This document shows positions 31,924-41,113 of a stretch of 64,000 nt of DNA, one piece after another. Position 1 is the stretch's first letter, and each line of letters begins with the position of its first letter. The position numbers and the translations under genes were made by a program. The DNA is from CAIKMD01 sp963729935 (GTDB taxonomy: Bacteria; Pseudomonadota; Alphaproteobacteria; ATCC43930; CGMCC-115725), in the NCBI GenBank assembly GCA_963729935.1, contig CAVSPW010000007.1, positions 48,966 to 112,965 of the forward strand, in the 5' to 3' direction. Under the pieces are notes generated by a model. The model did no database searches. It was not told the origin of the DNA and worked only from the letters and a program-made list of their open reading frames with translations.

Positions 31924-33814
31924 TCAAGCCGGCCTGATCGTATTGCGCCGCCGGCGAATCGTGCTCGATGAAGCGATCCGGCAGGACCATCGGCCGCACC
32001 TTGAGCCCGTGATCGAGCATGCCGGCATTGGCGAGATGATGCAGCACATGGCTGCCGAAACCGCCGATCGAGCCTTCCTCGATCGTGATCAGCACCTCGT
32101 GCTCGCGCGCCAGGCGCTCGATCAGATCGCCGTCCAGGGGCTTGGCGAAGCGCGCATCGGCGACCGTGGTCGAAAGACCGTAACCGGCGAGCTCGTCGGC
32201 GGCTTTCAAACATTCCTGCAGCCGCGCGCCGAGACTGAGGATCGCGATCTTGCTGCCCTCGCGCATGATGCGGCCCTTGCCGATCGGCAAGACCTCGCCA
32301 CGCGCCGGCAATTCGATGCCGATGCCCTCGCCGCGCGGATAGCGCACCGCCGACGGCCCGTCATCGATCGCGGCGCAGGTCGCGACCATGTGCATGAGAT
32401 CGGCCTCGTCGGCCGCCGCCATGATGACGAAGCCGGGCAGACAGCCGAGATAGGCGACATCGAAGGAGCCGGCATGGGTCTGGCCGTCGGCTCCCACCAG
32501 TCCCGCGCGGTCCATTGCAAAACGCACCGGCAGGTTCTGGATCGCCACGTCGTGCACGACCTGATCGTAACCGCGCTGAAGGAAGGTCGAATAGATCGCG
32601 ACGAAGGGCTTCATCCCCTCGCAGGCGAGGCCGGCGGCGAAGGTGACGCCGTGCTGTTCGGCGATGCCGACATCGAAACAGCGCTTGGAGAAGCGTTCGG
32701 CGAATTTGTCGAGGCCGGTGCCCGAAGGCATGGCCGCGGTGATGGCGACGATGCGCTCGTCATGCTCGGCCTCGGCGATGAGCGCCTTGGCGAAGACGCC
32801 GGTATAGCTCGGCGCCGCGGCCTTGCTCTTGACCTGGGTGCCGGTCGCGACATCGAACTTGACCACGCCGTGATATTTGTCGGCCGCGGCTTCGGCCGGC
32901 GCATAGCCATGGCCCTTGCGCGTGACGACATGGACCAGCACCGGACCCCGATCGTCGCTGTCGCGCAGATTCTTGAGGACCGGCAGGAGATGGTCGAGAT
33001 TGTGGCCGTCGATCGGGCCGACGTAATAGAAGCCGAGCTCCTCGAACAGGGTCCCGCCCGTCACCATGCCGCGCGCATATTCCTCGGCCCGGCCCAAGAC
33101 GCTTGCGAGCCCGCGCGGGAAGCGGCGCGCCATCGCCGCGCCAAGATGCCTGAGACTCATATAGGGCTTCGATGAAAGCAGCCGCGACAGATAGGCGCTC
33201 ATCGCACCCACCGGCGGCGCGATCGACATGTCGTTGTCGTTGAGGATGACGATCAGGCGCGAATCCATCGATCCCGCATTGTTCATCGCCTCATAGGCCA
33301 TGCCGGCGCTCATCGCGCCGTCGCCGATCACGGCGATGACGTTGTTGGTCTCGCCCTTGAAGTCGCGGGCGACCGCCATGCCGAGCCCGGCCGAGATCGA
33401 AGTCGAGCTGTGCGCGGCGCCGAACGGGTCGTACTCGCTTTCCGAGCGCTTGGTGAAGCCCGAAAGTCCGCCGCCCTGACGCAAGGTGCGGATCCGGTCG
33501 CGCCGTCCGGTCAGAATCTTGTGCGGATAGGCCTGGTGGCCGACATCCCAAAGAAGGCGGTCGCGGGGCGTGTCGAAGATATAGTGGATCGCGACCGTGA
33601 GTTCGACGACGCCGAGCCCGGCGCCGAGATGCCCGCCGGTGACGGAGACCGCATCGATGAGTTCCTGGCGCAGCTCTTCGGCCAGCTGCTTCAGGTCGGA
33701 TTCCGGCAGCTTGCGCAGATCGGCGGGGAATTTCGCTTGATCAAGAAGCGGCGACACGTTGCTGCGACGCGACGCAGCATCGGCATCGGCCGATACCTTC
33801 GGACTCATTGCCAC
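31850..33814 (-). CDS. dxs: 1-deoxy-D-xylulose-5-phosphate synthase
   Basis: This 654-residue thiamine-diphosphate enzyme condenses pyruvate and glyceraldehyde 3-phosphate, the first step of the MEP isoprenoid route. It has GGHLGAGLGVVELTVAIHY (about residue 60), WDVGHQAYPHKILTGRRD, the ThDP/Mg motif IGDGAMSAGMAYEAMNNAG, ILNDNDMSIAPPVGAM, IAEQHGVTFAAGLA in the transketolase-like domain and MDRAGLVGADGQTHAG. It starts with GTG at 33814 behind AAAAGGA; an ATG two codons later is an alternative. xseB and ispA, which often precede dxs in related genomes, are absent. It is divergent from ispH. Confidence 0.96.
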   Translation of the reverse strand: MAMSPKVSADADAASRRSNVSPLLDQAKFPADLRKLPESDLKQLAEELRQELIDAVSVTGGHLGAGLGVVELTVAIHYIFDTPRDRLLWDVGHQAYPHKILTGRRDRIRTLRQGGGLSGFTKRSESEYDPFGAAHSSTSISAGLGMAVARDFKGETNNVIAVIGDGAMSAGMAYEAMNNAGSMDSRLIVILNDNDMSIAPPVGAMSAYLSRLLSSKPYMSLRHLGAAMARRFPRGLASVLGRAEEYARGMVTGGTLFEELGFYYVGPIDGHNLDHLLPVLKNLRDSDDRGPVLVHVVTRKGHGYAPAEAAADKYHGVVKFDVATGTQVKSKAAAPSYTGVFAKALIAEAEHDERIVAITAAMPSGTGLDKFAERFSKRCFDVGIAEQHGVTFAAGLACEGMKPFVAIYSTFLQRGYDQVVHDVAIQNLPVRFAMDRAGLVGADGQTHAGSFDVAYLGCLPGFVIMAAADEADLMHMVATCAAIDDGPSAVRYPRGEGIGIELPARGEVLPIGKGRIMREGSKIAILSLGARLQECLKAADELAGYGLSTTVADARFAKPLDGDLIERLAREHEVLITIEEGSIGGFGSHVLHHLANAGMLDHGLKVRPMVLPDRFIEHDSPAAQYDQAGLNARHITQTALTALGRVRAERSVRA

Positions 33815-34084
33815 AGGGTGATCCTTTTCTGGCCTTCTGTCGGCATTGCGACGGCTTCGTTCACGCCCAGTTCACTCACATCTTGACACAGAATCGCGAG
33901 CTTAACAATTTAGTCCATCAAAGCAAGGTGTTGCACCGACGGCAAGACGGTACTGCGCCGGCGGCAAGGCCGCCGAGTCGAGCCAAAACGCCCCTGGCCC
34001 GACGCCCTATTCCGCGTATAATGCAGCGCGTCATTGGGTCGTACGGGCAGCGGCGAAGGCCCGCGTTAAGCGAGGATTAATTCC
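33815..34084. promoter_or_regulatory. Divergent dxs-ispH control region
   Basis: This 270-bp gap separates the first (dxs) and last (ispH) enzymes of the MEP route. The ispH side contains CTGGCC (33994-33999), 17 bp, and TATAAT (34017-34022), the same layout as before hemA, with a predicted start near 34029 and a 55-base leader. A second possible -35 (TTGACA, 33883-33888) has no good -10. On the dxs side I see the ribosome-binding site but no convincing promoter. The middle is less GC-rich than the genes. Confidence 0.5.
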
Positions 34085-35017
34085 ATGCGGGTCGTCCTGG
34101 CCCAACCGAGGGGCTTTTGCGCGGGTGTCGAGCGCGCGATCGAGATCGTCGAAAAGGCGCTCGAGAAATACGGCCCCCCGATCTATGTCCGCCACGAGAT
34201 CGTGCATAACCGCCATGTGGTCGAGCGGCTCCGGGCGAAGGGCGCCCAATTCGTCGACGAGCTGGCCGAGATCCCGGCCGGCGGGGTCACGATCTTCAGC
34301 GCCCATGGCGTCGCGAGCGCGGTCGAGGACGAGGCCGAGCAACGCGACCTGCCCGTGATCGACGCCACCTGCCCGCTTGTCTCCAAGGTCCATTCCGAGG
34401 GCCAGCGCTACGCCAATCAGGGGCGCGAGATCGTGCTCATCGGCCATGCCGGCCATCCCGAGATCGAGGGCACGATGGGGCGGATCAACGGCAAGGTTCA
34501 CCTCATCTCCAAGGCCGCGGAGGTCGCCAATCTCACGGTCGGCGATCCCGCCAAGCTCGCCTATATCACCCAGACGACCCTGAGCGTCGACGACACCAAG
34601 GCGGTGATCGACGCGCTGCGCGTGCGTTTTCCGGCGATCGTCGGCCCCGACACCAAGGATATCTGCTACGCCACCCAGAACCGCCAGCGCGCGGCGCGCG
34701 AGCTGGCGATGCGAGTCGACGTCGTGCTCGTGGTCGGCGCCGCCAACAGCTCCAACTCCAACCGGCTGCGCGAGATCGCGGCCGAGGAGGGCGTCCCGGC
34801 CTATCTGATCGCCGACGCCGCGGCGCTCGACCCGGCCTGGATCAGCGGCGCCAGCGCCGTCGGCATCACGGCCGGCGCCTCGGCGCCCGAGGATCTGGTT
34901 CAGGCGGTGATCGACCGGCTGGCCCGGATCGAGAAAGTCGAGCTTGAGACCCTGCCCGGCATTACCGAGAATGTGCGCTTCCGGATGCCCGCGAAACTCG
35001 CGGATCCGGTCGAATAG
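34085..35017 (+). CDS. ispH: 4-hydroxy-3-methylbut-2-enyl diphosphate reductase
   Basis: This 310-residue iron-sulfur enzyme makes isopentenyl and dimethylallyl diphosphate in the last MEP step. The three cluster cysteines are intact: C12 (QPRGFCAGVERAI), C96 (DATCPLVSKVH) and C194 (DICYATQNRQ). EIVHNRHVVERL, FSAHGVA and the Thr/Glu motif TQTTLSVDDT are also present. The SSNSNRL segment that binds diphosphate is conserved. hpnH follows 42 bp later on the same strand, so ispH and hpnH are probably cotranscribed, tying isoprenoid supply to hopanoid side-chain formation. Confidence 0.96.
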   Translation: MRVVLAQPRGFCAGVERAIEIVEKALEKYGPPIYVRHEIVHNRHVVERLRAKGAQFVDELAEIPAGGVTIFSAHGVASAVEDEAEQRDLPVIDATCPLVSKVHSEGQRYANQGREIVLIGHAGHPEIEGTMGRINGKVHLISKAAEVANLTVGDPAKLAYITQTTLSVDDTKAVIDALRVRFPAIVGPDTKDICYATQNRQRAARELAMRVDVVLVVGAANSSNSNRLREIAAEEGVPAYLIADAAALDPAWISGASAVGITAGASAPEDLVQAVIDRLARIEKVELETLPGITENVRFRMPAKLADPVE

Positions 35018-35059
35018 ATCGCCTCAACTCATCACACCTCGTAAAGAAGGGAAGCCGCG

Positions 35060-36202
35060 TTGGCCGTTCCGTTGCACCAAATGATCCGCGTCGGCGCCTA
35101 TGTCGCCAAGCAGCGTCTCATGGGCGTCGAGCGCTATCCGCTCGTCCTGATGCTCGAGCCCTTGTTCCGCTGCAATCTGGCCTGCGCCGGCTGCGGCAAG
35201 ATCGATTATCCCGATCCGATCCTCAATCAGCGGCTCTCGGTCGCGGAGTGCCTCCAGGCGGTGGACGAGTGCGGCGCGCCGGTGGTCTCGATCGCGGGCG
35301 GCGAGCCGCTTCTCCATCGCGAGATCGAAGAGATCACGCGAGGGATCATCGCGCGCAAGAAATTCGTCTATCTCTGCACCAACGCGCTGCTGCTCGAGAA
35401 GAAGATCGACCGTTTCAAGCCCGATCCCTATTTCGTCTGGTCGATCCATCTCGACGGCGACCAGGCGATGCACGATCACTCGGTCTGCGAGGATGGGATC
35501 TACGATCGCGCCGTCGCGGCCCTCAAGCTCGCCAAGTCGAAGGGCTTCCGCGTCAACATCAATTGCACCCTGTTCGACGGCGCCGAGCCCGAGCGCGTGG
35601 CGCGCTTCTTCGACACGGTGATGAATATGGGCCTCGACGGGATCACCGTCTCGCCGGGCTATGCCTATGAGCGCGCGCCCGATCAGGCGCATTTCCTCAA
35701 CCGGCGCAAGACCAAGGAATTGTTCCGTGGCATTTTCCGCGCGAAGAACGGCACCAAATGGTCGTTCTCGCAGTCGGGGCTCTTCCTCGACTTCCTCGCC
35801 GGCAACCAGAACTACCATTGCACGCCCTGGGGCAATCCGACGCGCACCTATTTCGGCTGGCAGCGGCCCTGCTATCTCGTCGGCGAAGGCTACGCCAAGA
35901 GCTTCAAGGAGCTGATGGAGACCACCGACTGGGACAGCTACGGCACCGGCAATTACGAGAAATGCGCCGACTGCATGGTCCATAGCGGCTATGAGGCGAC
36001 TGCGGTGATGGATGCGGTGAAGCATCCGCTGAAGGCCCTGGGCGTCGCCCTGCGCGGCGTCAAGACCGAAGGCGAGATGGTGCCCGAGATCGCGCTCGAC
36101 AAACAGCGCCCCGCGCAATTCGTGTTCTCGCGCCATGTCGAGAACGCGCTCGAGACCATCAAGAACCAGAAGCTCGACAGCGAAAGCGAAGCGGCGGAGT
36201 AG
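35060..36202 (+). CDS. hpnH: Adenosyl-hopene transferase HpnH (radical SAM)
   Basis: This 380-residue radical SAM enzyme joins the 5'-deoxyadenosyl group of SAM to diploptene, giving adenosylhopane, the first step of C35 hopanoid synthesis. The 4Fe-4S motif CNLACAGC is at residues 38-45 and is followed by family-typical VVSIAGGEPLLH, FVWSIHLDGDQAMHD and NINCTLFDGAEPERV. A C-terminal Cys-rich stretch (YEKCADCMVHSGYEA) is also conserved. The start is TTG at 35060, preceded by AAGAAGGGA; no ATG gives a complete N terminus. It converges on the MDR gene with a 30-bp gap. Confidence 0.95.
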   Translation: MAVPLHQMIRVGAYVAKQRLMGVERYPLVLMLEPLFRCNLACAGCGKIDYPDPILNQRLSVAECLQAVDECGAPVVSIAGGEPLLHREIEEITRGIIARKKFVYLCTNALLLEKKIDRFKPDPYFVWSIHLDGDQAMHDHSVCEDGIYDRAVAALKLAKSKGFRVNINCTLFDGAEPERVARFFDTVMNMGLDGITVSPGYAYERAPDQAHFLNRRKTKELFRGIFRAKNGTKWSFSQSGLFLDFLAGNQNYHCTPWGNPTRTYFGWQRPCYLVGEGYAKSFKELMETTDWDSYGTGNYEKCADCMVHSGYEATAVMDAVKHPLKALGVALRGVKTEGEMVPEIALDKQRPAQFVFSRHVENALETIKNQKLDSESEAAE

Positions 36203-36232
36203 CGCCGCCGGCCATTCACGGGCGCGCCAGCC

Positions 36233-37225
36233 TCACGGCTTCAACAGCAGCTTTCCCATCACCGCGCCGCTCTCGAAGAGCTCATGCGCCTGCCGCGCCT
36301 GCGCCAGGGGCAGCGCGCGATCGATCCGGGGCCTGATCTCGCCGCGGCCCAAGCGCTCGATCAGCCAGCGCATCCCCGCCTGGCGCGGCTCGGGCCAATG
36401 ATCGTAGACATGCATCGAGAAGACGCGCAGCGCCAGGTTCTTGGCGGCGGCCGCGCGCAGCGCGGCATAGACGTCCTCTTTGGGCTTGCCGGCGAGCTGG
36501 CCGTAGCTCACCACCGTGCCGTAGGGCGCGAGCATGGCGAAGTTCTTGACGAAATCCGGCCCGCCCGCGAAATCCATGATGAAATCGACGCCCTTGCCCT
36601 GCGTCGCCGCCGCGACCGACGCGGCGATGTCGTCGCGCTTGCGGTCGATCACATGGGCGACGCCGAGACTCTTGATGAAATCGAGCTTCGCGCCGCCGCC
36701 GCCAATGCCGATGATGTGAAGCCCCGCATGGCGCGCGAGATCGACCAGCGCGCTGCCGGTGCCGCCGGCCGCGCCCTGGATCAGCACCCACTGGCCCGGC
36801 TTGAACGCGATGCAGTCGTGAAGCAGGTGATAGGCGACCTGATAGTTCGCGAGCGCCGCGGCCTGATCCATGTCCGCGCCATCGGGCAAGGGATAGACCG
36901 AGCCCTCGGGCGTCGCGTTGTATTCGGCGTAGCAACCGCCGCGATGCGGCCGGTCGCGGGCCGATACGACGACGCGCTGTCCGACCTTTAGGCGCGTGAC
37001 GCCGGGCCCCAGAGCCTCGACGATCCCGCTCATCTCGGTGCCCGGCACCCCCGGCAGCGGCGGCATCCAATTGTAGGTACCGCGGCGGATCATGACATCC
37101 GGCATGCCGACGCCGATCGCCTGGGCACGTACCAGGACCTCGCCTTCCTTGGCCACGGGCTTCGGCGCCTCGATGATCTCGAGCACGGACGGCGCTCCCG
37201 GAATCTTGAATTGAACGAGCTTCAT
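36233..37225 (-). CDS. MDR-superfamily reductase (quinone-oxidoreductase-like), hopanoid-linked candidate
   Basis: This 330-residue medium-chain dehydrogenase/reductase of the QOR branch starts MKLVQFKIPGAPSVLEIIEA. It has the PGVPGTEMSGIVEALGPG segment, the NADPH-binding IQGAAGGTGSALVDLARHAG motif (about residues 145-164) and GVDFIMDFAGG. The structural-zinc cysteines of alcohol dehydrogenases are absent, so it is probably an NADPH-dependent reductase without zinc. It lies 29 bp downstream of hpnG on the same strand and convergent with hpnH, that is, inside the hopanoid locus. A role in reducing ribosylhopane or another side-chain carbonyl is inference; a general quinone or enoyl reductase is the conservative alternative. 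Confidence 0.85.
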   Translation of the reverse strand: MKLVQFKIPGAPSVLEIIEAPKPVAKEGEVLVRAQAIGVGMPDVMIRRGTYNWMPPLPGVPGTEMSGIVEALGPGVTRLKVGQRVVVSARDRPHRGGCYAEYNATPEGSVYPLPDGADMDQAAALANYQVAYHLLHDCIAFKPGQWVLIQGAAGGTGSALVDLARHAGLHIIGIGGGGAKLDFIKSLGVAHVIDRKRDDIAASVAAATQGKGVDFIMDFAGGPDFVKNFAMLAPYGTVVSYGQLAGKPKEDVYAALRAAAAKNLALRVFSMHVYDHWPEPRQAGMRWLIERLGRGEIRPRIDRALPLAQARQAHELFESGAVMGKLLLKP

Positions 37226-37254
37226 CGAGCGATCCTCTCCTTGAGCGCGCCCGG

Positions 37255-37914
37255 TCAGATCGGGTGCGATTCGAGCGCCGAGCGTAGCGCGTAGAGCGCG
37301 CGGCGCGTATCGCCGGCAAGGCGCAGCAGCGCCGCGATCTGGCCGGGATGGTGCGCCACCGAGACGAGCACGCGGCCGAAGGCCGGCGCGCCCGTGGCGT
37401 CGAGCCCTTCGAGCGCGGCCTCCGGCAAATCGCGCTCGGCCGGATCGGCAATCGCGCGCAAGACGAGGAACGAACTGCCGGCGCGTTCGGCCGCGCGCGC
37501 GATGATGTGACTTTCGAGATCGATCGCCACCGCTCCGCTCGCGGCGAAAAGCGCGGCCTTGCGCGCGCGCGATGCGGCCGCTTCGTCGGCGCCCAGGATA
37601 TCGCCCGGCTCGCCGCGCAGCCCCGCCGCCGCAAGCGCGTCGCCGAGACGCGACCGCAAGCCCGCGTCGACCATGCGTCGCGTGCCGTTTTCCTCGATCA
37701 CCGCGCGGGGCAGAAGCAGCGTGCCCGGAACCAGATGCGGCGCGAGCGCCCCGGCGATGCCGAAGCTCAGCAGCATGTCCGCGCCTTGCGCGAGAAACGC
37801 CTCGGCCGCTTGGAGGGTTTGCACGGCGACGCCGCCCGAGGCCTTCGCCGCGAGACCGGCGCGGCGCGCGATGCGCGCCTCGGCCTCGAGCCCCGTGATC
37901 GCGGCAATGTTCAT
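37255..37914 (-). CDS. hpnG: Adenosylhopane nucleosidase/phosphorylase HpnG
   Basis: This 219-residue protein is of the nucleoside phosphorylase fold. It starts MNIAAITGLEAEARIAR and has LSFGIAGALAPHLVPGTLLL (about residues 49-68). The GAVAIDLESHIIARAAERAG motif has the Glu typical of purine-binding sites, followed by LVLRAIADPAERDLP. HpnG releases adenine from adenosylhopane to give (phospho)ribosylhopane. The start ATG immediately abuts the shc stop codon (no gap), so the genes are coupled. The protein is a little shorter than many homologues but complete. Confidence 0.9.
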   Translation of the reverse strand: MNIAAITGLEAEARIARRAGLAAKASGGVAVQTLQAAEAFLAQGADMLLSFGIAGALAPHLVPGTLLLPRAVIEENGTRRMVDAGLRSRLGDALAAAGLRGEPGDILGADEAAASRARKAALFAASGAVAIDLESHIIARAAERAGSSFLVLRAIADPAERDLPEAALEGLDATGAPAFGRVLVSVAHHPGQIAALLRLAGDTRRALYALRSALESHPI

Positions 37915-39822
37915 CTAAAGTCCGTGCGGGTAACTCGACCGGTTGCTGCTCGAAAGATTGCGATAGCGCGCCAACGCCCAAAGCGGAAAATAGGCGCGAT
38001 AGCCGTGATAGCGCAAATAGAACACGCGCGGAAAGCCGACCGCGGTGAATTCCTCCTCGTTCCAGAGCCCATTCGGCTGTTGTGTCGCCAACAGATAGGC
38101 GATGCCACGCGCCACCGCCGCATGCCCGGCCTCGCCCGCCGCCATCAGCGCGAGCAGCGCCCAGGCGGTCTGCGAGGCCGTGGCCGTGCGCGCCTCGCCA
38201 TGCGGCTGGCCCGGCCAGTAAGAACGCCCATCCTCGCCCCAGCCTCCGTCGGCACGCTGTTTCGAGAGCAGCCAATCGACGGCGCGGCGAATCATCGGAT
38301 CGGATTTTGGTACGCTCGTCGCGTTGAGCGCGGCCAGAACCGACCAAGTGCCGTAGATGTAATTCGTGCCCCAGCGGCCGAACCAGGAACCGTCCGGCTC
38401 CTGCTCGCGTCGCAGATAACCGATGCCGTCGGCGAGCACCAATTCATGACCGCCCAGCTGAGCGAAGAGGCCGACGCAGCGCGCGGAGACATCGGCCGTC
38501 GGCGGATCGAGCAGCGCGCCATGATCGGCGAAGGGAATATAGTTGAGATAATAATAGGTGTTGTCGGCATCGAAGGACGCCCAGCCGCCCTTGCGGCTGC
38601 GCATGCCGACGAGCCATTCCGCCGCGCGCGCGACGGGCTCGCGATAGGCCTCGCGGTCGTCGCGGTCGAAGGCGAGCGCCACCATCGCCGTATCGTCGAG
38701 ATCGGGATAATGCGGATTAGCGTATTGGAACGCCCAGCCGCCCGGACGCAAACCGGGCCGCGCCACGGCCCAATCGCCCGCCACATCGGTCACCTGACAG
38801 CGCGTCAGCCACTGGAGACCGCGCCGCGCCGAAGCCAGCGCCGCCTGCCCGCCCGCTTCCATCAAGGCATGCGCGGCCAGACCCGTATCCCACACCGGCG
38901 AAAGACAGGGCTGGCAATAGCTGCGCCCGGGCTCTCGCACGAGGAGCTTGCGCAAGGCGGCGCGCGCGGTGACGACGCGCGGATCGCTGGGCGGCACGCC
39001 GAGGCAATCGAACATCATCACCGTGTTGGCCATGGCCGGATAGATCCCGCCGAGTCCGTCCTCGCCGTTCAACCGCTCAGTGATGAAGCTCACCGCCGCG
39101 TCGACCGCGCGCTTGCGCCGGCGCTTGGGGAAGAACGGCTCGGCCGCGCGCAACATGTCGTCGACGAGGTTGAACACTCCCGCCCAGATCGAGCCCGAGG
39201 CGCGCGGCGGTTTCGCCTTCGTGCCGGCCACGAAGAGCTCGTGGACGCTGACACGGCGCGGATTGCGCGCGCGCGGCTTCATCGCCATCAGCACGAGCAG
39301 CGGCGCGATCACCGTGCGCGACCAATAGGAGACCTTGGTCATGTGAAACGGAAACCAGCGCGGCAGCAACATGATCTCGACCGGCATGACCGGCACCGCA
39401 TGCCACGGCAGCTCGCCGAAGAGCGCCAGCTGGATGCGGGTGAAGACATTGGCCCGCGCCGCGCCGCCGCGCGCGAGAATGGCTTGGCGCGCGCGCACCA
39501 TATGCGGCGCATCCATCGAATCGCCCGCGGCCTTCAAGGCGAAATAGGCTTTGACGGTGCAGCTGAGATCGAGATCGCCACCATGGAAGAGCGGCCAGCC
39601 GCCATGCCCGGCCTGACGGTCGCGCAGGAATTTCGCGATCTCGGCCTGGAGCCCGTCCTCGATCTCGCCGAGATAATGTTGCAGCAGAATGAATTCGGCC
39701 GGGATGGTCGCGTCGGCCTCGAGCTCGAAGAGCCAGTGGCCGTCCTCCCGCTGCATATCCATGAGCGCATCCGCAGCGCGGTCGATCGAGAGTTCCAAGG
39801 AAGGATTGTGCGTATCCGGCAT
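37915..39822 (-). CDS. shc: Squalene-hopene cyclase (HpnF)
   Basis: This 635-residue membrane-associated cyclase converts squalene to hopene and diplopterol. The catalytic acid motif DLDD is at residues 374-377 (HYPDLDDTAMVAL). Several QW repeats are visible, for example DGSWFGRWGTNYIYGTW, RADGGWGEDG and QPNGLWNEEEF, and QREDGHWLFELEAD near the start. The length and the position of the DXDD motif match characterised bacterial cyclases. It lies 28 bp downstream of hpnE in the minus-strand hopanoid operon and abuts hpnG. Confidence 0.97.
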   Translation of the reverse strand: MPDTHNPSLELSIDRAADALMDMQREDGHWLFELEADATIPAEFILLQHYLGEIEDGLQAEIAKFLRDRQAGHGGWPLFHGGDLDLSCTVKAYFALKAAGDSMDAPHMVRARQAILARGGAARANVFTRIQLALFGELPWHAVPVMPVEIMLLPRWFPFHMTKVSYWSRTVIAPLLVLMAMKPRARNPRRVSVHELFVAGTKAKPPRASGSIWAGVFNLVDDMLRAAEPFFPKRRRKRAVDAAVSFITERLNGEDGLGGIYPAMANTVMMFDCLGVPPSDPRVVTARAALRKLLVREPGRSYCQPCLSPVWDTGLAAHALMEAGGQAALASARRGLQWLTRCQVTDVAGDWAVARPGLRPGGWAFQYANPHYPDLDDTAMVALAFDRDDREAYREPVARAAEWLVGMRSRKGGWASFDADNTYYYLNYIPFADHGALLDPPTADVSARCVGLFAQLGGHELVLADGIGYLRREQEPDGSWFGRWGTNYIYGTWSVLAALNATSVPKSDPMIRRAVDWLLSKQRADGGWGEDGRSYWPGQPHGEARTATASQTAWALLALMAAGEAGHAAVARGIAYLLATQQPNGLWNEEEFTAVGFPRVFYLRYHGYRAYFPLWALARYRNLSSSNRSSYPHGL

Positions 39823-39850
39823 GATCCCAATTTAACCGTTTTGAAAAGGC

Positions 39851-41113
39851 CTAAGAAGCCGCTTGGCCCAGTAGCAGCTCGGCGGCCCGGAAGCCCGAAC
39901 GGACGGCGCCCTCGATCGTGGCGGGGAGCCCGGTTTCGGTCCAATCGCCCGCGAGAGCCAGATTGGCCCAGCGCGTCTCCGTCCCCGGCCGGCGCGCCAG
40001 CTGCGCCGGCGTGGCGGCGAAGGTCGCGCGCTTTTCCTTGACGATCTGCCAGGGCGGCATCGGCTCGGGCGGCAGATCGAAAGCGGCGACGACGTCGTGC
40101 CACAAAAGCGGCGCCAGCTCGTCGGCCGGCATGTCGACAAGCCGGTCGGCGGCGCTGACCGTGACCGAGAGCACGTCGTGCTTGCGAAACACCCACTCCG
40201 CGACGCCGCCGACGATGCCGACGAACCAGGGCGCATCGCCGCGCAAGGCCACGCGGAAATGCGCGTTGACGATGGCGCGGAATTCGTCGGGCGCGGTGAG
40301 ATCGGGCACGAGGCGCGCGGCGATCGGCGCCGGCACGGCCAGGACCGCCGCCTCGTCGGCCGACAAGGGCTCGAGCGAGCCCTCGAAATCGAGAGTCGAC
40401 AGCCGGTCCTCGGAAAATCCCATCGCGCGCAGCCGCGATCCGAAGCGAAGCTCGGCGCCGCGGCCCCGCAGCTTTGCGAGCGCGGGATCGATCAGGCTTT
40501 CGCTCAAGCCCTCGCGCGGCACGAGCGGCAGGCAAGCGGCGCCGCCGGCGCCCAGGCTCTCGTTCAGCACCTCGCCGAAAAGCTTCGCCGATGCGGCTTC
40601 GACTTCGGTGTTGAGCGCGGCCACCGCCAAGGGCTGCCACAGCCGGCGAAAGACGAGCGACCGCGGATCGAGCGCGCCGCTCACCACCGCATCGGCCGGC
40701 GCATCGGCAAGGCGGCGCGCCGCGAGGTAATCGAAGGGACCGGTTCCTTTGACGCGCCGGCTCGGGGCCAAGACCCACCAGGGCAGCTTTCCCGCATTGG
40801 GTCGCAAGCTCCAGCGCTCGCCGGTGCGGCGATCGAGGAAAGGATAGATGGCCGCGCGCGGCCCCGTCAGGCTTTGCCGCGCGCCGATATCGCGCAGGTA
40901 GCGCATCGCGGCGCGATTCCCCGCGATCAGCAAATGATTGCCATTGTCGATGCGGCAGCCGAGCGTCGCGTCGAAATAGGAGCGGCAACGTCCGCCCGCT
41001 TGCGGCGCGGCCTCATGGAGCACGACGCCAACTCCGGCCTCGGCGAGCGTCAAGGCGGCGGCAAGCCCGGCGAGGCCGGCGCCCACCACATGGACACGAT
41101 GGGGTTGCGTCAT
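39851..41113 (-). CDS. hpnE: Hydroxysqualene dehydroxylase HpnE
   Basis: This 420-residue FAD-dependent amine-oxidase-fold protein has a dinucleotide motif at the N terminus (VHVVGAGLAGLAAALTLAEAG, given here as residues 7-27), then APQAGGRCRSYFD, and a C-terminal FAD segment around NLALAGDWTETGLPATIEGA. HpnE reduces hydroxysqualene to squalene, the last of three steps that replace classical squalene synthase. Start at ATG 41113 gives an ATGA overlap with the hpnD stop. The long frame upstream of this is an artefact of the neighbouring gene. Confidence 0.95.
   Translation of the reverse strand: MTQPHRVHVVGAGLAGLAAALTLAEAGVGVVLHEAAPQAGGRCRSYFDATLGCRIDNGNHLLIAGNRAAMRYLRDIGARQSLTGPRAAIYPFLDRRTGERWSLRPNAGKLPWWVLAPSRRVKGTGPFDYLAARRLADAPADAVVSGALDPRSLVFRRLWQPLAVAALNTEVEAASAKLFGEVLNESLGAGGAACLPLVPREGLSESLIDPALAKLRGRGAELRFGSRLRAMGFSEDRLSTLDFEGSLEPLSADEAAVLAVPAPIAARLVPDLTAPDEFRAIVNAHFRVALRGDAPWFVGIVGGVAEWVFRKHDVLSVTVSAADRLVDMPADELAPLLWHDVVAAFDLPPEPMPPWQIVKEKRATFAATPAQLARRPGTETRWANLALAGDWTETGLPATIEGAVRSGFRAAELLLGQAAS

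Noticed and set aside
36233..38347. A 704-codon minus-strand frame joining the MDR reductase to upstream sequence
   Set aside because: Upstream of the ATG at 37225 the frame is an out-of-register reading of hpnG and shc.
37348..40041. A plus-strand open frame of 897 codons opposite hpnG and shc
   Set aside because: Arg/Ala/Gly-rich translation with no motif, antisense to two certain genes.
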